Shown: positions 34,311-42,331 of the stretch, piece by piece
Position numbering within the stretch: the stretch's first letter is position 1
Layout: each line of letters opens with the position of its first letter
Assembly: GCF_900113525.1 (NCBI RefSeq)
Contig: NZ_FOPP01000004.1
Coordinates: forward strand, 310,001-374,000
Source of the DNA: Pedobacter insulae
GTDB taxonomy: Bacteria > Bacteroidota > Bacteroidia > Sphingobacteriales > Sphingobacteriaceae
Direction: 5' to 3'
DNA: 64,000 nucleotides
Made by a program: the position numbers and the translations under genes
The notes under the pieces: generated by a model
What the model saw: the letters and a program-made list of their open reading frames with translations, nothing else
Told to the model about the DNA's origin: nothing
Databases searched by the model: none

Positions 34311-35496
34311 CTCCTTTAGCTTTGCTTTGTTGATGATGGCTGGCATGATGGTGATCAGTTCTTGCAATAAGAATAAAGCTGTTAAAAACGACGCCCATAA
34401 TGATCCAGGAGCGGTAAAAATAGATAGTAATCTTTCTCACCTGCTTAAACCTACAAATGCACAGGTTGTATCAACATTGCCCGTAATTAAAGCCGAGTAT
34501 GGCACTAGAATATTTACCGAAGAAGCACAAGGTGTAATTAATTACGATACGCGTAATGAAAATAGCGTAGCAAGCAGGGTAAGTGGAAGAATAGAGCGTT
34601 TGTTGATCAAGTACAATTACCAACAAGTTCGCAAAGGGCAGTTAATTATGGAAGTTTACTCCCCAGATTTGGCCGCCGCACAGCAGGAATTGCTTTTCTT
34701 GCAACGTTCTGAAACAGATCTGTCCATGTTAGAGCGAGCTAAACAACGGCTAATGTTATTGGGAATGAATAATTCGGCAATTAATCTATTGTTAAAAACA
34801 AGAAAGGTTAATTACCGTATTCCTATTTATAGCAGTGCAGATGGGTACATTCTTGAAAAATCTGCTGCAGCTTCGGTTGCGCCTCCATCTGCTGCACCAT
34901 CTTCTGGTGGAGATGGAATGAGTAGCATGGGTGGTGGATCTGCAACCCCTACTGCGCCAGCTATAAGTGTCCCGGTAAACTCGCCGGTAATGCTACGAGA
35001 AGGACAGTATGTAAATGCCGGACAATCGCTTTTTACGATTTATAATGCCAATAGTATGCTAGCAGAGTTTTCCTTTAAACCTGAATTGGCATCACTTGTT
35101 AAAAAAGGAGATAAGTTGATGTTTTATAAAACTGCCGATAAAAGCACTGCCCAGAACGCAACTATTGGAATGATACAACCTGTTTTTAAAAACGGCGAAA
35201 ACTTTACCATTGCCAGAACCTACCTCAACAAATCAAATTTTAGGATCGGGGAACTTCTTACTGCTAAAATACCTGTATTGATAGCTCCTTCATGGTGGCT
35301 GCCAGAATCTGCGATCGTATCATTAGGAGACAAAAAAGTGGTATTTAAAAAAGAAGGTAATGTAGTTGTTCCAAAAACGGTAAAAACGGGAGTTACCATA
35401 GCTGGGATGGTACAGATTAAAGAAGATATTAGCAATTGGGAGATCAGTAGAAATGCAGCATATCTAGTTGATAGTGAAAGCTTCATTAAAAAATAA
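34288..35496 (+). CDS. RND periplasmic adaptor (CusB-like), lipoprotein
   Basis: The 402-residue protein has a lipoprotein signal (lipobox VISSC), a membrane-fusion core with barrel-sandwich hybrid (SRVSGRIERLLIKYN, RKGQLIMEVYSPDL) and helical hairpin, and a Ser/Gly/Met-rich insertion (SSGGDGMSSMGGGSATP). It overlaps the TolC gene end. With the next gene it gives two adaptors for one pump. Confidence 0.88.
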   Translation: MRKKYIVNSFSFALLMMAGMMVISSCNKNKAVKNDAHNDPGAVKIDSNLSHLLKPTNAQVVSTLPVIKAEYGTRIFTEEAQGVINYDTRNENSVASRVSGRIERLLIKYNYQQVRKGQLIMEVYSPDLAAAQQELLFLQRSETDLSMLERAKQRLMLLGMNNSAINLLLKTRKVNYRIPIYSSADGYILEKSAAASVAPPSAAPSSGGDGMSSMGGGSATPTAPAISVPVNSPVMLREGQYVNAGQSLFTIYNANSMLAEFSFKPELASLVKKGDKLMFYKTADKSTAQNATIGMIQPVFKNGENFTIARTYLNKSNFRIGELLTAKIPVLIAPSWWLPESAIVSLGDKKVVFKKEGNVVVPKTVKTGVTIAGMVQIKEDISNWEISRNAAYLVDSESFIKK

Positions 35497-35500
35497 AATT

Positions 35501-36718
35501 ATGGAACGTAAATTATTTATAAAGAAAATTGCTTTAATGACCGTGCTTCCATCGGTATTTATTGCAGCGTGTAGCAATGAGAAAAAACCTGTAGAGGGGG
35601 CTGCAAAAGAAAAGGTGCAGACTTTTACTTGTCCTATGCACCCACAGGTTATTAAAAATGAAATGGGTACCTGCCCTATTTGTGGGATGGATTTGGTGCC
35701 TTTTGAAAAGAATAGTAATGATAAAGCACTGAAAGTAGATGAGAAGCGCCAGGCTTTAGCCAATATAACCACCATAATGATAGGTGAAAATAGCTTTACT
35801 GGTGGTAAACAGCTAAATGGAAGGTTAACTGTTGATCCTGAGCAAAGTAGTTATATCTCTAGCAGAATTGCAGGTAGAATAGAGCAATTGTATGTCAGAG
35901 AAACTGGAGTTAAGGTAAGTAAAGGACAGCCTTTGTATCAACTGTATTCTGAGCAATTGGCTACCCTGCAACAGGAATATTTAATGGCTGTAGCACAAGA
36001 GAAACAATTTCAGGGTGATAAAATAGAAAGTCAGCTAGTTGCTGCTGCCAAACAGAAGCTACTACTATATGGTCAATCTGAAAAACAGGTTCTTCAATTG
36101 TTAAAAACACAGAAAAAAGATCCATTTATTGTGTTTTATGCCCCACAAAGTGGTGTTGTGGCAGAGCTATCCGTAACACAGGGGCAGTACGTGCAAGAAG
36201 GGGGCTCAATATTAAGACTAGAAGGTTACGGCCAGTTATGGGTCGAAGCAGATGTTTATCCAAATGAGGCTAAAAATATAAAACAGGGCCAAAAGGTTAA
36301 GGTAGTGGTTGCCGGCTGGGAAGATCAGCCACAAGAAATGACCATTAGCTTTATTACGCCAGCCTTACAAGCAGGTACACAGCTTACACAAATTAGAGGG
36401 ACTATTCCTAATCCATCAAATCAATGGCAACCAGGTTTACAAGCCAACGCCTTTTTACCTTCTGCACAGCAAAGTAATGTGTTGACTTTACCAGTAGATG
36501 CTGTAATAAGAGATGGGAAAGGAATGCACGTTTGGATTAAAAGCGGAAAAGACAATTTTGAAGCCAAACTTGTAAAAATTGGACGAGAAAATGATGATCA
36601 GGTTGAGATTGCTGAAGGTCTTAAAAAGGGTGATGAGGTAGTAGTAACCGGAGCATATTTGCTGTATAGCGAGTATATCCTTAAAAAAGGAAAAAATCCT
36701 ATTGAAGGAATAAAATAA
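35501..36718 (+). CDS. cusB: RND periplasmic adaptor with heavy-metal-binding domain (CusB-like)
   Basis: ATG 35501 is chosen over the open frame from 35468 because it begins a lipoprotein signal (VFIAAC). An N-terminal YHS-like heavy-metal-binding domain follows, FTCPMHPQVIKNEMGTCPIC with GMDLVPF, which carries the CPMHP and CPxCGM motifs. The adaptor core is next (ISSRIAGRIEQLYVRETG, VSKGQPLYQLYSEQL) with a final strand domain ending GDEVVVTGAYLLYSEYILKKG. It delivers copper to the CusA pump and bridges it to the channel. Confidence 0.93.
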   Translation: MERKLFIKKIALMTVLPSVFIAACSNEKKPVEGAAKEKVQTFTCPMHPQVIKNEMGTCPICGMDLVPFEKNSNDKALKVDEKRQALANITTIMIGENSFTGGKQLNGRLTVDPEQSSYISSRIAGRIEQLYVRETGVKVSKGQPLYQLYSEQLATLQQEYLMAVAQEKQFQGDKIESQLVAAAKQKLLLYGQSEKQVLQLLKTQKKDPFIVFYAPQSGVVAELSVTQGQYVQEGGSILRLEGYGQLWVEADVYPNEAKNIKQGQKVKVVVAGWEDQPQEMTISFITPALQAGTQLTQIRGTIPNPSNQWQPGLQANAFLPSAQQSNVLTLPVDAVIRDGKGMHVWIKSGKDNFEAKLVKIGRENDDQVEIAEGLKKGDEVVVTGAYLLYSEYILKKGKNPIEGIK

Positions 36719-36754
36719 GTAAATCATAAATATTAATTATAAAAACAAAAAAAA

Positions 36755-37321
36755 ATGAAAACAATAGCCAATTTTGTAATGATTTTAGTTGCAGTAACTT
36801 TATTCGCAGCTTGTGGAAATAGTGAGAAACCAGTAGCAGAAGATGCTCATGCAGGTCATAACCATGCAGCAGGCGAAGGTCATGACGCTGCTCCTACAGA
36901 AAAAACAGCTGTAGGGGCTAGTTTAAAAGACGATAAATTAAATGCAGTGTACCAACATTACGTACTTCTTACCAATGCTCTTGTAAATGGCGATATGGTC
37001 GAGGCAAAAGTAGCTGTTAATGCTATCGAACTGGGTTCAAAAGAGCTTAGTAATAGCAGTACATTGGCTACATTAGCAGCCAAAATAGGTGCAGCCAAAG
37101 ATATCGATGCCCAAAGAACTTTATATGCCGATTTGAGCAAAGATTTTATAGAAAGAGTAAAAGGCTCTGGCTTAAACTCTGGTGAGATTTATGTAGAATA
37201 TTGCCCGATGGCATTAAATAATAAAGGAGCAGCATGGTTAAGCAAACAAAAAGAAATTAGAAATCCTTATTTCGGTGAAAGCATGATGACTTGTGGCGAA
37301 GTAAAAGAAACATTGAACTAA
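36755..37321 (+). CDS. DUF3347 periplasmic lipoprotein with His-rich N-terminus
   Basis: The 188-residue protein has a lipoprotein signal (FAACGN), a His-rich spacer (HAGHNHAAGEGHDAA) and a DUF3347 domain with YCPMALNNKGAAWLS, IRNPYFG and MTCGEV. The conserved Cys, Met and His suggest copper binding. DUF3347 also occurs as an extension of CusB adaptors, so it may be a separate subunit of the Cus system. Confidence 0.85.
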   Translation: MKTIANFVMILVAVTLFAACGNSEKPVAEDAHAGHNHAAGEGHDAAPTEKTAVGASLKDDKLNAVYQHYVLLTNALVNGDMVEAKVAVNAIELGSKELSNSSTLATLAAKIGAAKDIDAQRTLYADLSKDFIERVKGSGLNSGEIYVEYCPMALNNKGAAWLSKQKEIRNPYFGESMMTCGEVKETLN

Positions 37322-37385
37322 GAATAGATGATTTAAACGCTGCTACTCTAAATGGGTAGTAGCATAATTATATAACTAATAGGTT

Positions 37386-37425
37386 GAATTATATAAATTT
37401 AATTTTGCATCTTTATATAGATTTG
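37386..37425 (+). promoter_or_regulatory. Activator-type promoter with GAATTATA box
   Basis: GAATTATATAA starts at 37386 and the -7 element TAGATTTG lies at 37418-37425, a distance of 32 bases. This copies the arrangement in front of the gene at 28928. No TTG occurs at -33. It marks a new transcription start within the copper cluster. Confidence 0.5.
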
Positions 37426-37432
37426 CGTATCC

Positions 37433-37873
37433 ATGAAAAGTAAAGCTATCTTTCTGTTAGTTATATTTTTGCTCAACACCGTTGTGGGCTTTGCCTGTGC
37501 TTTGGGAATGGAGGAAAAACATGATAATGATAATCATTCCCATACAAAAGCGGCTGTTCATGAACACAAAGATCATCAGCACAATCACGCCAAGGGTCAT
37601 GAACATAAGATGACTTCAACACCGGGGCTAGATTTTTCAAAAGAAGATCCTTGCTGTAAAAAGGTGGTAAATGAGCTGACCATCCAAAATAAACTAATCC
37701 CGGAAAGCGCTAAAGTACTGGTTAGTTTACCAGTAGTGTGGCTTACCAATTACGCTTATAATCTACTAATTCCTGTAAGCAGTATTGAGCGAGGTCAAAG
37801 TGGTTACATAGATCATCGATATCGACCTCCCAACGAAGATATTCGAATAAGCATCCAAAGTTTTCAGATATAA
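37433..37873 (+). CDS. His-rich secreted protein related to HYC_CC_PP type
   Basis: The 146-residue protein has a signal peptide, a strongly His-rich region (HSHTKAAVHEHKDHQHNHAK) and EDPCCKKVVNELT, then ends in RYRPPNEDIRISIQSF. The CC and RPP elements match the HYC_CC_PP plan seen at 28928, although the HYC motif is replaced by CALGMEEKH. Periplasmic metal buffering is a fair inference. Its promoter has the same architecture as that of the gene at 28928. Confidence 0.65.
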   Translation: MKSKAIFLLVIFLLNTVVGFACALGMEEKHDNDNHSHTKAAVHEHKDHQHNHAKGHEHKMTSTPGLDFSKEDPCCKKVVNELTIQNKLIPESAKVLVSLPVVWLTNYAYNLLIPVSSIERGQSGYIDHRYRPPNEDIRISIQSFQI

Positions 37874-37982
37874 GATTTAATGGGTTTGCTAAACAGCCAG
37901 TTCACTGCTGTTAGCTTACAAATACATTTTACATAGGTATTGCTATGTCCAAAAATTAGTATAAACATTAAATTATTACATC

Positions 37983-38471
37983 ATGAAAAAAATATTTTTA
38001 GTAGTTGCCTTAGTTGCAGCTGCATGGATCAAACCTGTTTTTGCCCAAAACAGCCAAACACAATCTTTATTAGCCTCTTATTACGACATCAAAAATGCGT
38101 TGGTAAATTCCGATGCAACCTTAGCAGCATCAAAAGCAAGCGGATTTTCTAAAGCACTGGGCAGTATGGATATGAAGTCAATGCCAAAGGAAGAAATGAC
38201 AGCTTTTATGGGGCTTCAGGATAAATTGGAATTTGATGCCAAACATATCTCAGAAACAAAGGAGATTTCCCACCAAAGGGAACACTTCGCTAATTTTTCA
38301 ACCAATCTTTTTAAACTGGCCAAAGCTGTAAAGTTGACCAAAGAGCCTTTCTATTATGACTATTGCCCAATGAAAAAAAGCTATTGGCTGTCTGATAATG
38401 CAGCGATTAAAAATCCCTATTTCGGAAAACAAATGTTAACCTGCGGAGCGATAAAGGAAACTTTAAAGTAA
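37983..38471 (+). CDS. DUF3347 secreted protein
   Basis: The 162-residue protein has a signal peptide (MKKIFLVVALVAAAWIKPVFA) and a DUF3347 domain with ISHQREHFANFS, YDYCPMKKSYWLS, IKNPYFG and MLTCGAIKETL. It is the second of three such proteins within 2.5 kb. The likely role is copper binding in the periplasm. Confidence 0.85.
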   Translation: MKKIFLVVALVAAAWIKPVFAQNSQTQSLLASYYDIKNALVNSDATLAASKASGFSKALGSMDMKSMPKEEMTAFMGLQDKLEFDAKHISETKEISHQREHFANFSTNLFKLAKAVKLTKEPFYYDYCPMKKSYWLSDNAAIKNPYFGKQMLTCGAIKETLK

Positions 38472-38626
38472 TTCTGTTTGTTATTTGTACAGTTTCACCT
38501 TTTTTGGGTGTATTAGCTGTACAATTGACTTCGGATTTTATCAAATAATTCTGCCTAGGTAATATAAATGCAATTGCTTCCTTAGGTAGGTAATCAACAA
38601 TTTAAAAATATTTTAATTAAAATACG

Positions 38627-39199
38627 ATGAAAACATTAATTTATAGCTTGGCTTTTTCTTTACTATTTCTAGCCGCCTGTTCTAATGGTAATAAAGAAAC
38701 TCAGACAACAGCTACGCCAGACTCTACAGCAACTAAGGATGTCGTAGCAGAAACTTCAGAAAAAGGTGCTTCTACTGCTGCATTGTTAAGTTCATATATC
38801 AAATTAAAGAACGCCCTCACAGCTGATAATGACAAAGATGCGGCAGCGGCCGGAAATGAAATGGTTGCTGGTTTTGCTTCTTTTGATAAAAAATCTTTAA
38901 CACCAGAGCAGGATAAAGCGTATACCGACATATATGATGATGGCAAAGAACATGCTGAACACATTGGAGCCAACGTTGGAAATATAGCCCATCAGCGTGA
39001 ACACTTTGATATGTTGAGCAAGGATATGTACGACCTTGTTAAATTGCTCGGAACTAATCAATCTTTATATGTTGACCATTGCCCAATGTACAATAAAAAT
39101 AAGGGAGCAATCTGGTTGAGCGAAGTGAAGGATATTAAAAATCCCTATCTTGGAAAAGCAATGCCAACTTGCGGCACGGTTCAAGAGGAATTAAAATAG
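38627..39199 (+). CDS. DUF3347 lipoprotein
   Basis: The 190-residue protein has a lipoprotein signal (LAACSN), a Thr/Ala-rich spacer and a DUF3347 domain with IAHQREHFDMLS, VDHCPMYNKNKGAIWLS, IKNPYLG and MPTCGTVQEEL. It differs from its two paralogues enough to suggest old duplication. The haem-binding protein gene begins 5 bases after its stop. Confidence 0.85.
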   Translation: MKTLIYSLAFSLLFLAACSNGNKETQTTATPDSTATKDVVAETSEKGASTAALLSSYIKLKNALTADNDKDAAAAGNEMVAGFASFDKKSLTPEQDKAYTDIYDDGKEHAEHIGANVGNIAHQREHFDMLSKDMYDLVKLLGTNQSLYVDHCPMYNKNKGAIWLSEVKDIKNPYLGKAMPTCGTVQEELK

Positions 39200-39204
39200 T
39201 GGCC

Positions 39205-39672
39205 ATGAAGGGCATAAAAAAAGTACTTCTTGGGTTATTGGTAATCCTTGTAATTATCCAATTTATACAACCTGCCCGCAACAAAAGTGGGCAGGCTATG
39301 CCAAATGATATTTCTAAAATGGTTGCTATGCCGGCTAAAGTACAGGGGATCCTGAAAAAAGCATGCTATGATTGCCACAGTAACAACACTCAGTATCCAT
39401 GGTATGCCAATGTGCAACCTTTGAACTGGTTCTTGGACGATCATGTGCAATCTGGTAAAGCAGAACTGAATTTCAACGAATTTGGCGCTTATACTCCCAG
39501 AAGACAACAGAGCAAATTGCGCTCCATAGAGAATAGTTTGAAAGATGGTACCATGCCTTTGTCCTCCTATACATTGATTCACAGAAATGCCATTTTGAGC
39601 GAAGCGGAAAAAATGCAAATAATTAGCTGGGTTCAAATATCAAGGGATAGCTTAAGCAAAAAGAATTTTTAA
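39205..39672 (+). CDS. Haem-binding domain protein (CxxCH)
   Basis: The start at 39205 gives a membrane anchor (VLLGLLVILVIIQFI) and 155 residues with the c-type haem motif KACYDCHSN followed by YPWYANVQPLNW, as in the haem-binding domain family of Bacteroidota. It is tightly coupled to the DUF3347 gene and 22 bases upstream of the multicopper oxidase, so it may exchange electrons with that oxidase. That link is an inference. Confidence 0.85.
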   Translation: MKGIKKVLLGLLVILVIIQFIQPARNKSGQAMPNDISKMVAMPAKVQGILKKACYDCHSNNTQYPWYANVQPLNWFLDDHVQSGKAELNFNEFGAYTPRRQQSKLRSIENSLKDGTMPLSSYTLIHRNAILSEAEKMQIISWVQISRDSLSKKNF

Positions 39673-39693
39673 CCAACATTAATCACCAAAGAA

Positions 39694-42321
39694 ATGAAAA
39701 ATATGTTAACAGCCTTTTTATTGATCTTTTGTGCTGTAGCTTCCGCTCAGGATATGAAGGGAATGAAAATGCCAAAAAAGGAAAGTGAAAAACCGACCGA
39801 GGTTATCTATACCTGCACCATGCACCCGGAAATACAAGCTAGCAAACCTGGCAATTGCCCGAAATGTGGTATGAAGCTCGTCGTTCAAAAAGCAAAAGCT
39901 GTTAAACCGAAAGCTTCCGCTCCAGATAAAAAACCGCAGCCTGCAAAGACTTCAGATATGGGAGATATGAAAATGCCCATGAAGGAGATGCCAAAAAAGA
40001 ATGACGGAATGGAAGACATGGGTGGTATGGATATGGGGGATGACAGTACCAGGATGGAAAACATCAAAAAGGCAAAAGCAAATTTGGGGCCTATTAAAAC
40101 CATCACAAATAACCAAGCCCCTCGCACCGTTCGCTATGATCTTTACATTGCCGATACAACCGTAACATTCGGAAAGAAAACAAAACGGGCAATTGCTGTA
40201 AACGGTCAAATCCCTATGCCTACCTTAACATTTACCGAAGGTGATACGGCTTTGATATACGTACATAATAATTTGGATGAGGAGACATCCCTGCACTGGC
40301 ATGGCCTGTTTTTACCCAACAAAATGGATGGAGTTCCCTTCCTTACACAAATGCCTATTAAACCCCACTCTACTTATATCTATAAATTTCCCATCGTTCA
40401 AACAGGTACACACTGGTACCACAGCCATAGTGGACTTCAAGAGCAGATTGGTATGTACGGTGCATTCATTATGAACAAAAAGAAAGAATGGGATATTCCA
40501 ACTATTCCAGTGGTATTGAGTGAGTGGACAGATATGAAGCCAGAAGAAGTACTCCGGAGCTTGAAGAATGCCAATGATTGGTTTGCCATTAAAAAAGGAA
40601 CAACCCAAAGTTATGCCGAGGCCATCAGGACAGGGCATTTTAAGACCAAGATTAACAATGAGTGGAAGCGCATGAATGCCATGGATGTGAGCGATGTATA
40701 TTATGATGCCTTTCTGATCAATGGCAAGAACCAGAATGTTCAGCCCCAGTTTAAGGCCGGGGATAAGGTTAGGTTACGCATTGCCAATGGCGGAGCCTCT
40801 GATTATTTTTGGCTGACCTATTCAGGTGGTAAAATAACCGTAATAGCTACCGATGGAAATGATGTAGAGCCTGTAGAGGTAGACAGGTTGATTATTGCCG
40901 TGTCCGAAACGTATGATGTGGTAGTAACCATTCCGGAAAATAAAAGCTACGAATTTTTGGTAACACCAGAAGATCGTACGAAATCGGCATCACTTTGGTT
41001 AGGTAAAGGAGATAAAGTCCCTGCCCAGAAACTACCAAAATTGAAATATTTTGCCGGAATGAAAATGATGAACGACATGATGGACATGAACGGAAACATG
41101 ATCGAAATGGAAGGTATGAAAATGCAGAACCAGGCCATGGATATGAATACAGTAATGTATCCGGAAGTAACAGGCGAGGAAAAACCGAAAAAAGAAAACA
41201 AAAAAGCAGCAATGCCGGGTATGCAGATGCCAAACGATAAAAGCATGGCAGGAATGAATATGGCCGCTGATAATCCTGACATCGTTACGTTAAACTATGG
41301 AATGCTCCGTGATCCCAAGAAAACAACCTTACCGAAAGGGCCATGGAAAGAGCTGAAATTTGATCTTACCGGGAATATGAACCGCTATGTATGGTCTTTG
41401 GATAACAAAACGGTTTCAGAAAGCGACAAGATACTGATCAAGAAGGGTGAAAATGTGAGGATTATCCTGTTCAACAATAGTATGATGCGCCATCCTATGC
41501 ACCTGCATGGTCATGATTTTAGGGTAGTTAACCAGCAGGGCGAAAATGCACCCATGAAAAACGTTATCGACATTATGCCGATGGAAAGGGATACCATAGA
41601 ATTTGCCGCTACGGAACCTGGGGGAGATTGGTTTTTCCATTGCCATATCTTGTATCACATGATGAGTGGTATGGGCAGGGTATTTAGCTATGAAAACTCG
41701 CCACCTAACCCCGAAATTCCTGATCCAAAATTGGCACAACGCAAATTATTTAGCGATGACAGGGAATTTCATCCAATGGCAAGGGTTGGAATAGAAACCA
41801 ATGGTAGTGACGGTGAAATTATGCTGGCCAATACCCGTTATCGTTTAACAACAGAATGGAGAATTGGTTTTGATAAAGAAATGGGATATGAAAGTGAAAG
41901 CCACTTTGGAAGATATATCGGACGAAATCAATGGCTATTACCTTACGTTGGTTGGGACTTTAGAAAAAGGACTGTTGATCCATTGGACAAAAATATATTT
42001 GGACAATCCTTAGCACCAGGAAAAAACATTTTCGGACAGAGTAATACCAAAAACTTTAGGCAGGTATTTCAGTTAGGGGTACAGTATACCCTACCGATGC
42101 TGATTATCGCAGATGCTTCCATCGATCACAAAGGAAATGTCAGGTTTCAGTTGATGCGGGAAGATGTGCCCATCTCCAAAAAATTACGCTTTCAATTTAT
42201 GGTAAATACAGATAAGGAGTACATGGCAGGATTTAGATATATAGTTACCAAGTACTTTGGTCTATCTACCCACTATGATAGTGATATGGGCTATGGTGCT
42301 GGACTTACATTAAATTATTAA
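39694..42321 (+). CDS. Multicopper oxidase (CopA/PcoA-like) fused to a CopB-like C-terminal domain
   Basis: The 875-residue protein has a signal peptide, a Met-rich heavy-metal-binding domain (YTCTMHPEIQASKPGNCPKC with GMKL), a Met-rich linker (MKEMPKKNDGMEDMGGMDMG) and a full multicopper oxidase. The copper ligands are LHWHG, THWYHSHSG, HPMHLHGHDF and FHCHILYHMMSGM. A Met-rich insertion lies between the second and third cupredoxin domains. The last 180 residues (YESESHFGRYIGRNQWLLPY) resemble outer-membrane CopB/PcoB. It should oxidise periplasmic Cu(I) to Cu(II). PcoA and PcoB are separate proteins in proteobacteria, so the fusion is notable. Confidence 0.9.
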   Translation: MKNMLTAFLLIFCAVASAQDMKGMKMPKKESEKPTEVIYTCTMHPEIQASKPGNCPKCGMKLVVQKAKAVKPKASAPDKKPQPAKTSDMGDMKMPMKEMPKKNDGMEDMGGMDMGDDSTRMENIKKAKANLGPIKTITNNQAPRTVRYDLYIADTTVTFGKKTKRAIAVNGQIPMPTLTFTEGDTALIYVHNNLDEETSLHWHGLFLPNKMDGVPFLTQMPIKPHSTYIYKFPIVQTGTHWYHSHSGLQEQIGMYGAFIMNKKKEWDIPTIPVVLSEWTDMKPEEVLRSLKNANDWFAIKKGTTQSYAEAIRTGHFKTKINNEWKRMNAMDVSDVYYDAFLINGKNQNVQPQFKAGDKVRLRIANGGASDYFWLTYSGGKITVIATDGNDVEPVEVDRLIIAVSETYDVVVTIPENKSYEFLVTPEDRTKSASLWLGKGDKVPAQKLPKLKYFAGMKMMNDMMDMNGNMIEMEGMKMQNQAMDMNTVMYPEVTGEEKPKKENKKAAMPGMQMPNDKSMAGMNMAADNPDIVTLNYGMLRDPKKTTLPKGPWKELKFDLTGNMNRYVWSLDNKTVSESDKILIKKGENVRIILFNNSMMRHPMHLHGHDFRVVNQQGENAPMKNVIDIMPMERDTIEFAATEPGGDWFFHCHILYHMMSGMGRVFSYENSPPNPEIPDPKLAQRKLFSDDREFHPMARVGIETNGSDGEIMLANTRYRLTTEWRIGFDKEMGYESESHFGRYIGRNQWLLPYVGWDFRKRTVDPLDKNIFGQSLAPGKNIFGQSNTKNFRQVFQLGVQYTLPMLIIADASIDHKGNVRFQLMREDVPISKKLRFQFMVNTDKEYMAGFRYIVTKYFGLSTHYDSDMGYGAGLTLNY

Positions 42322-42331
42322 CTTATTAATC

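Noticed and set aside
37341..37364. TGCTACT/AGTAGCA hairpin after the first DUF3347 gene
   Set aside because: A 7-bp stem without a T-run is too weak to call a terminator with confidence.
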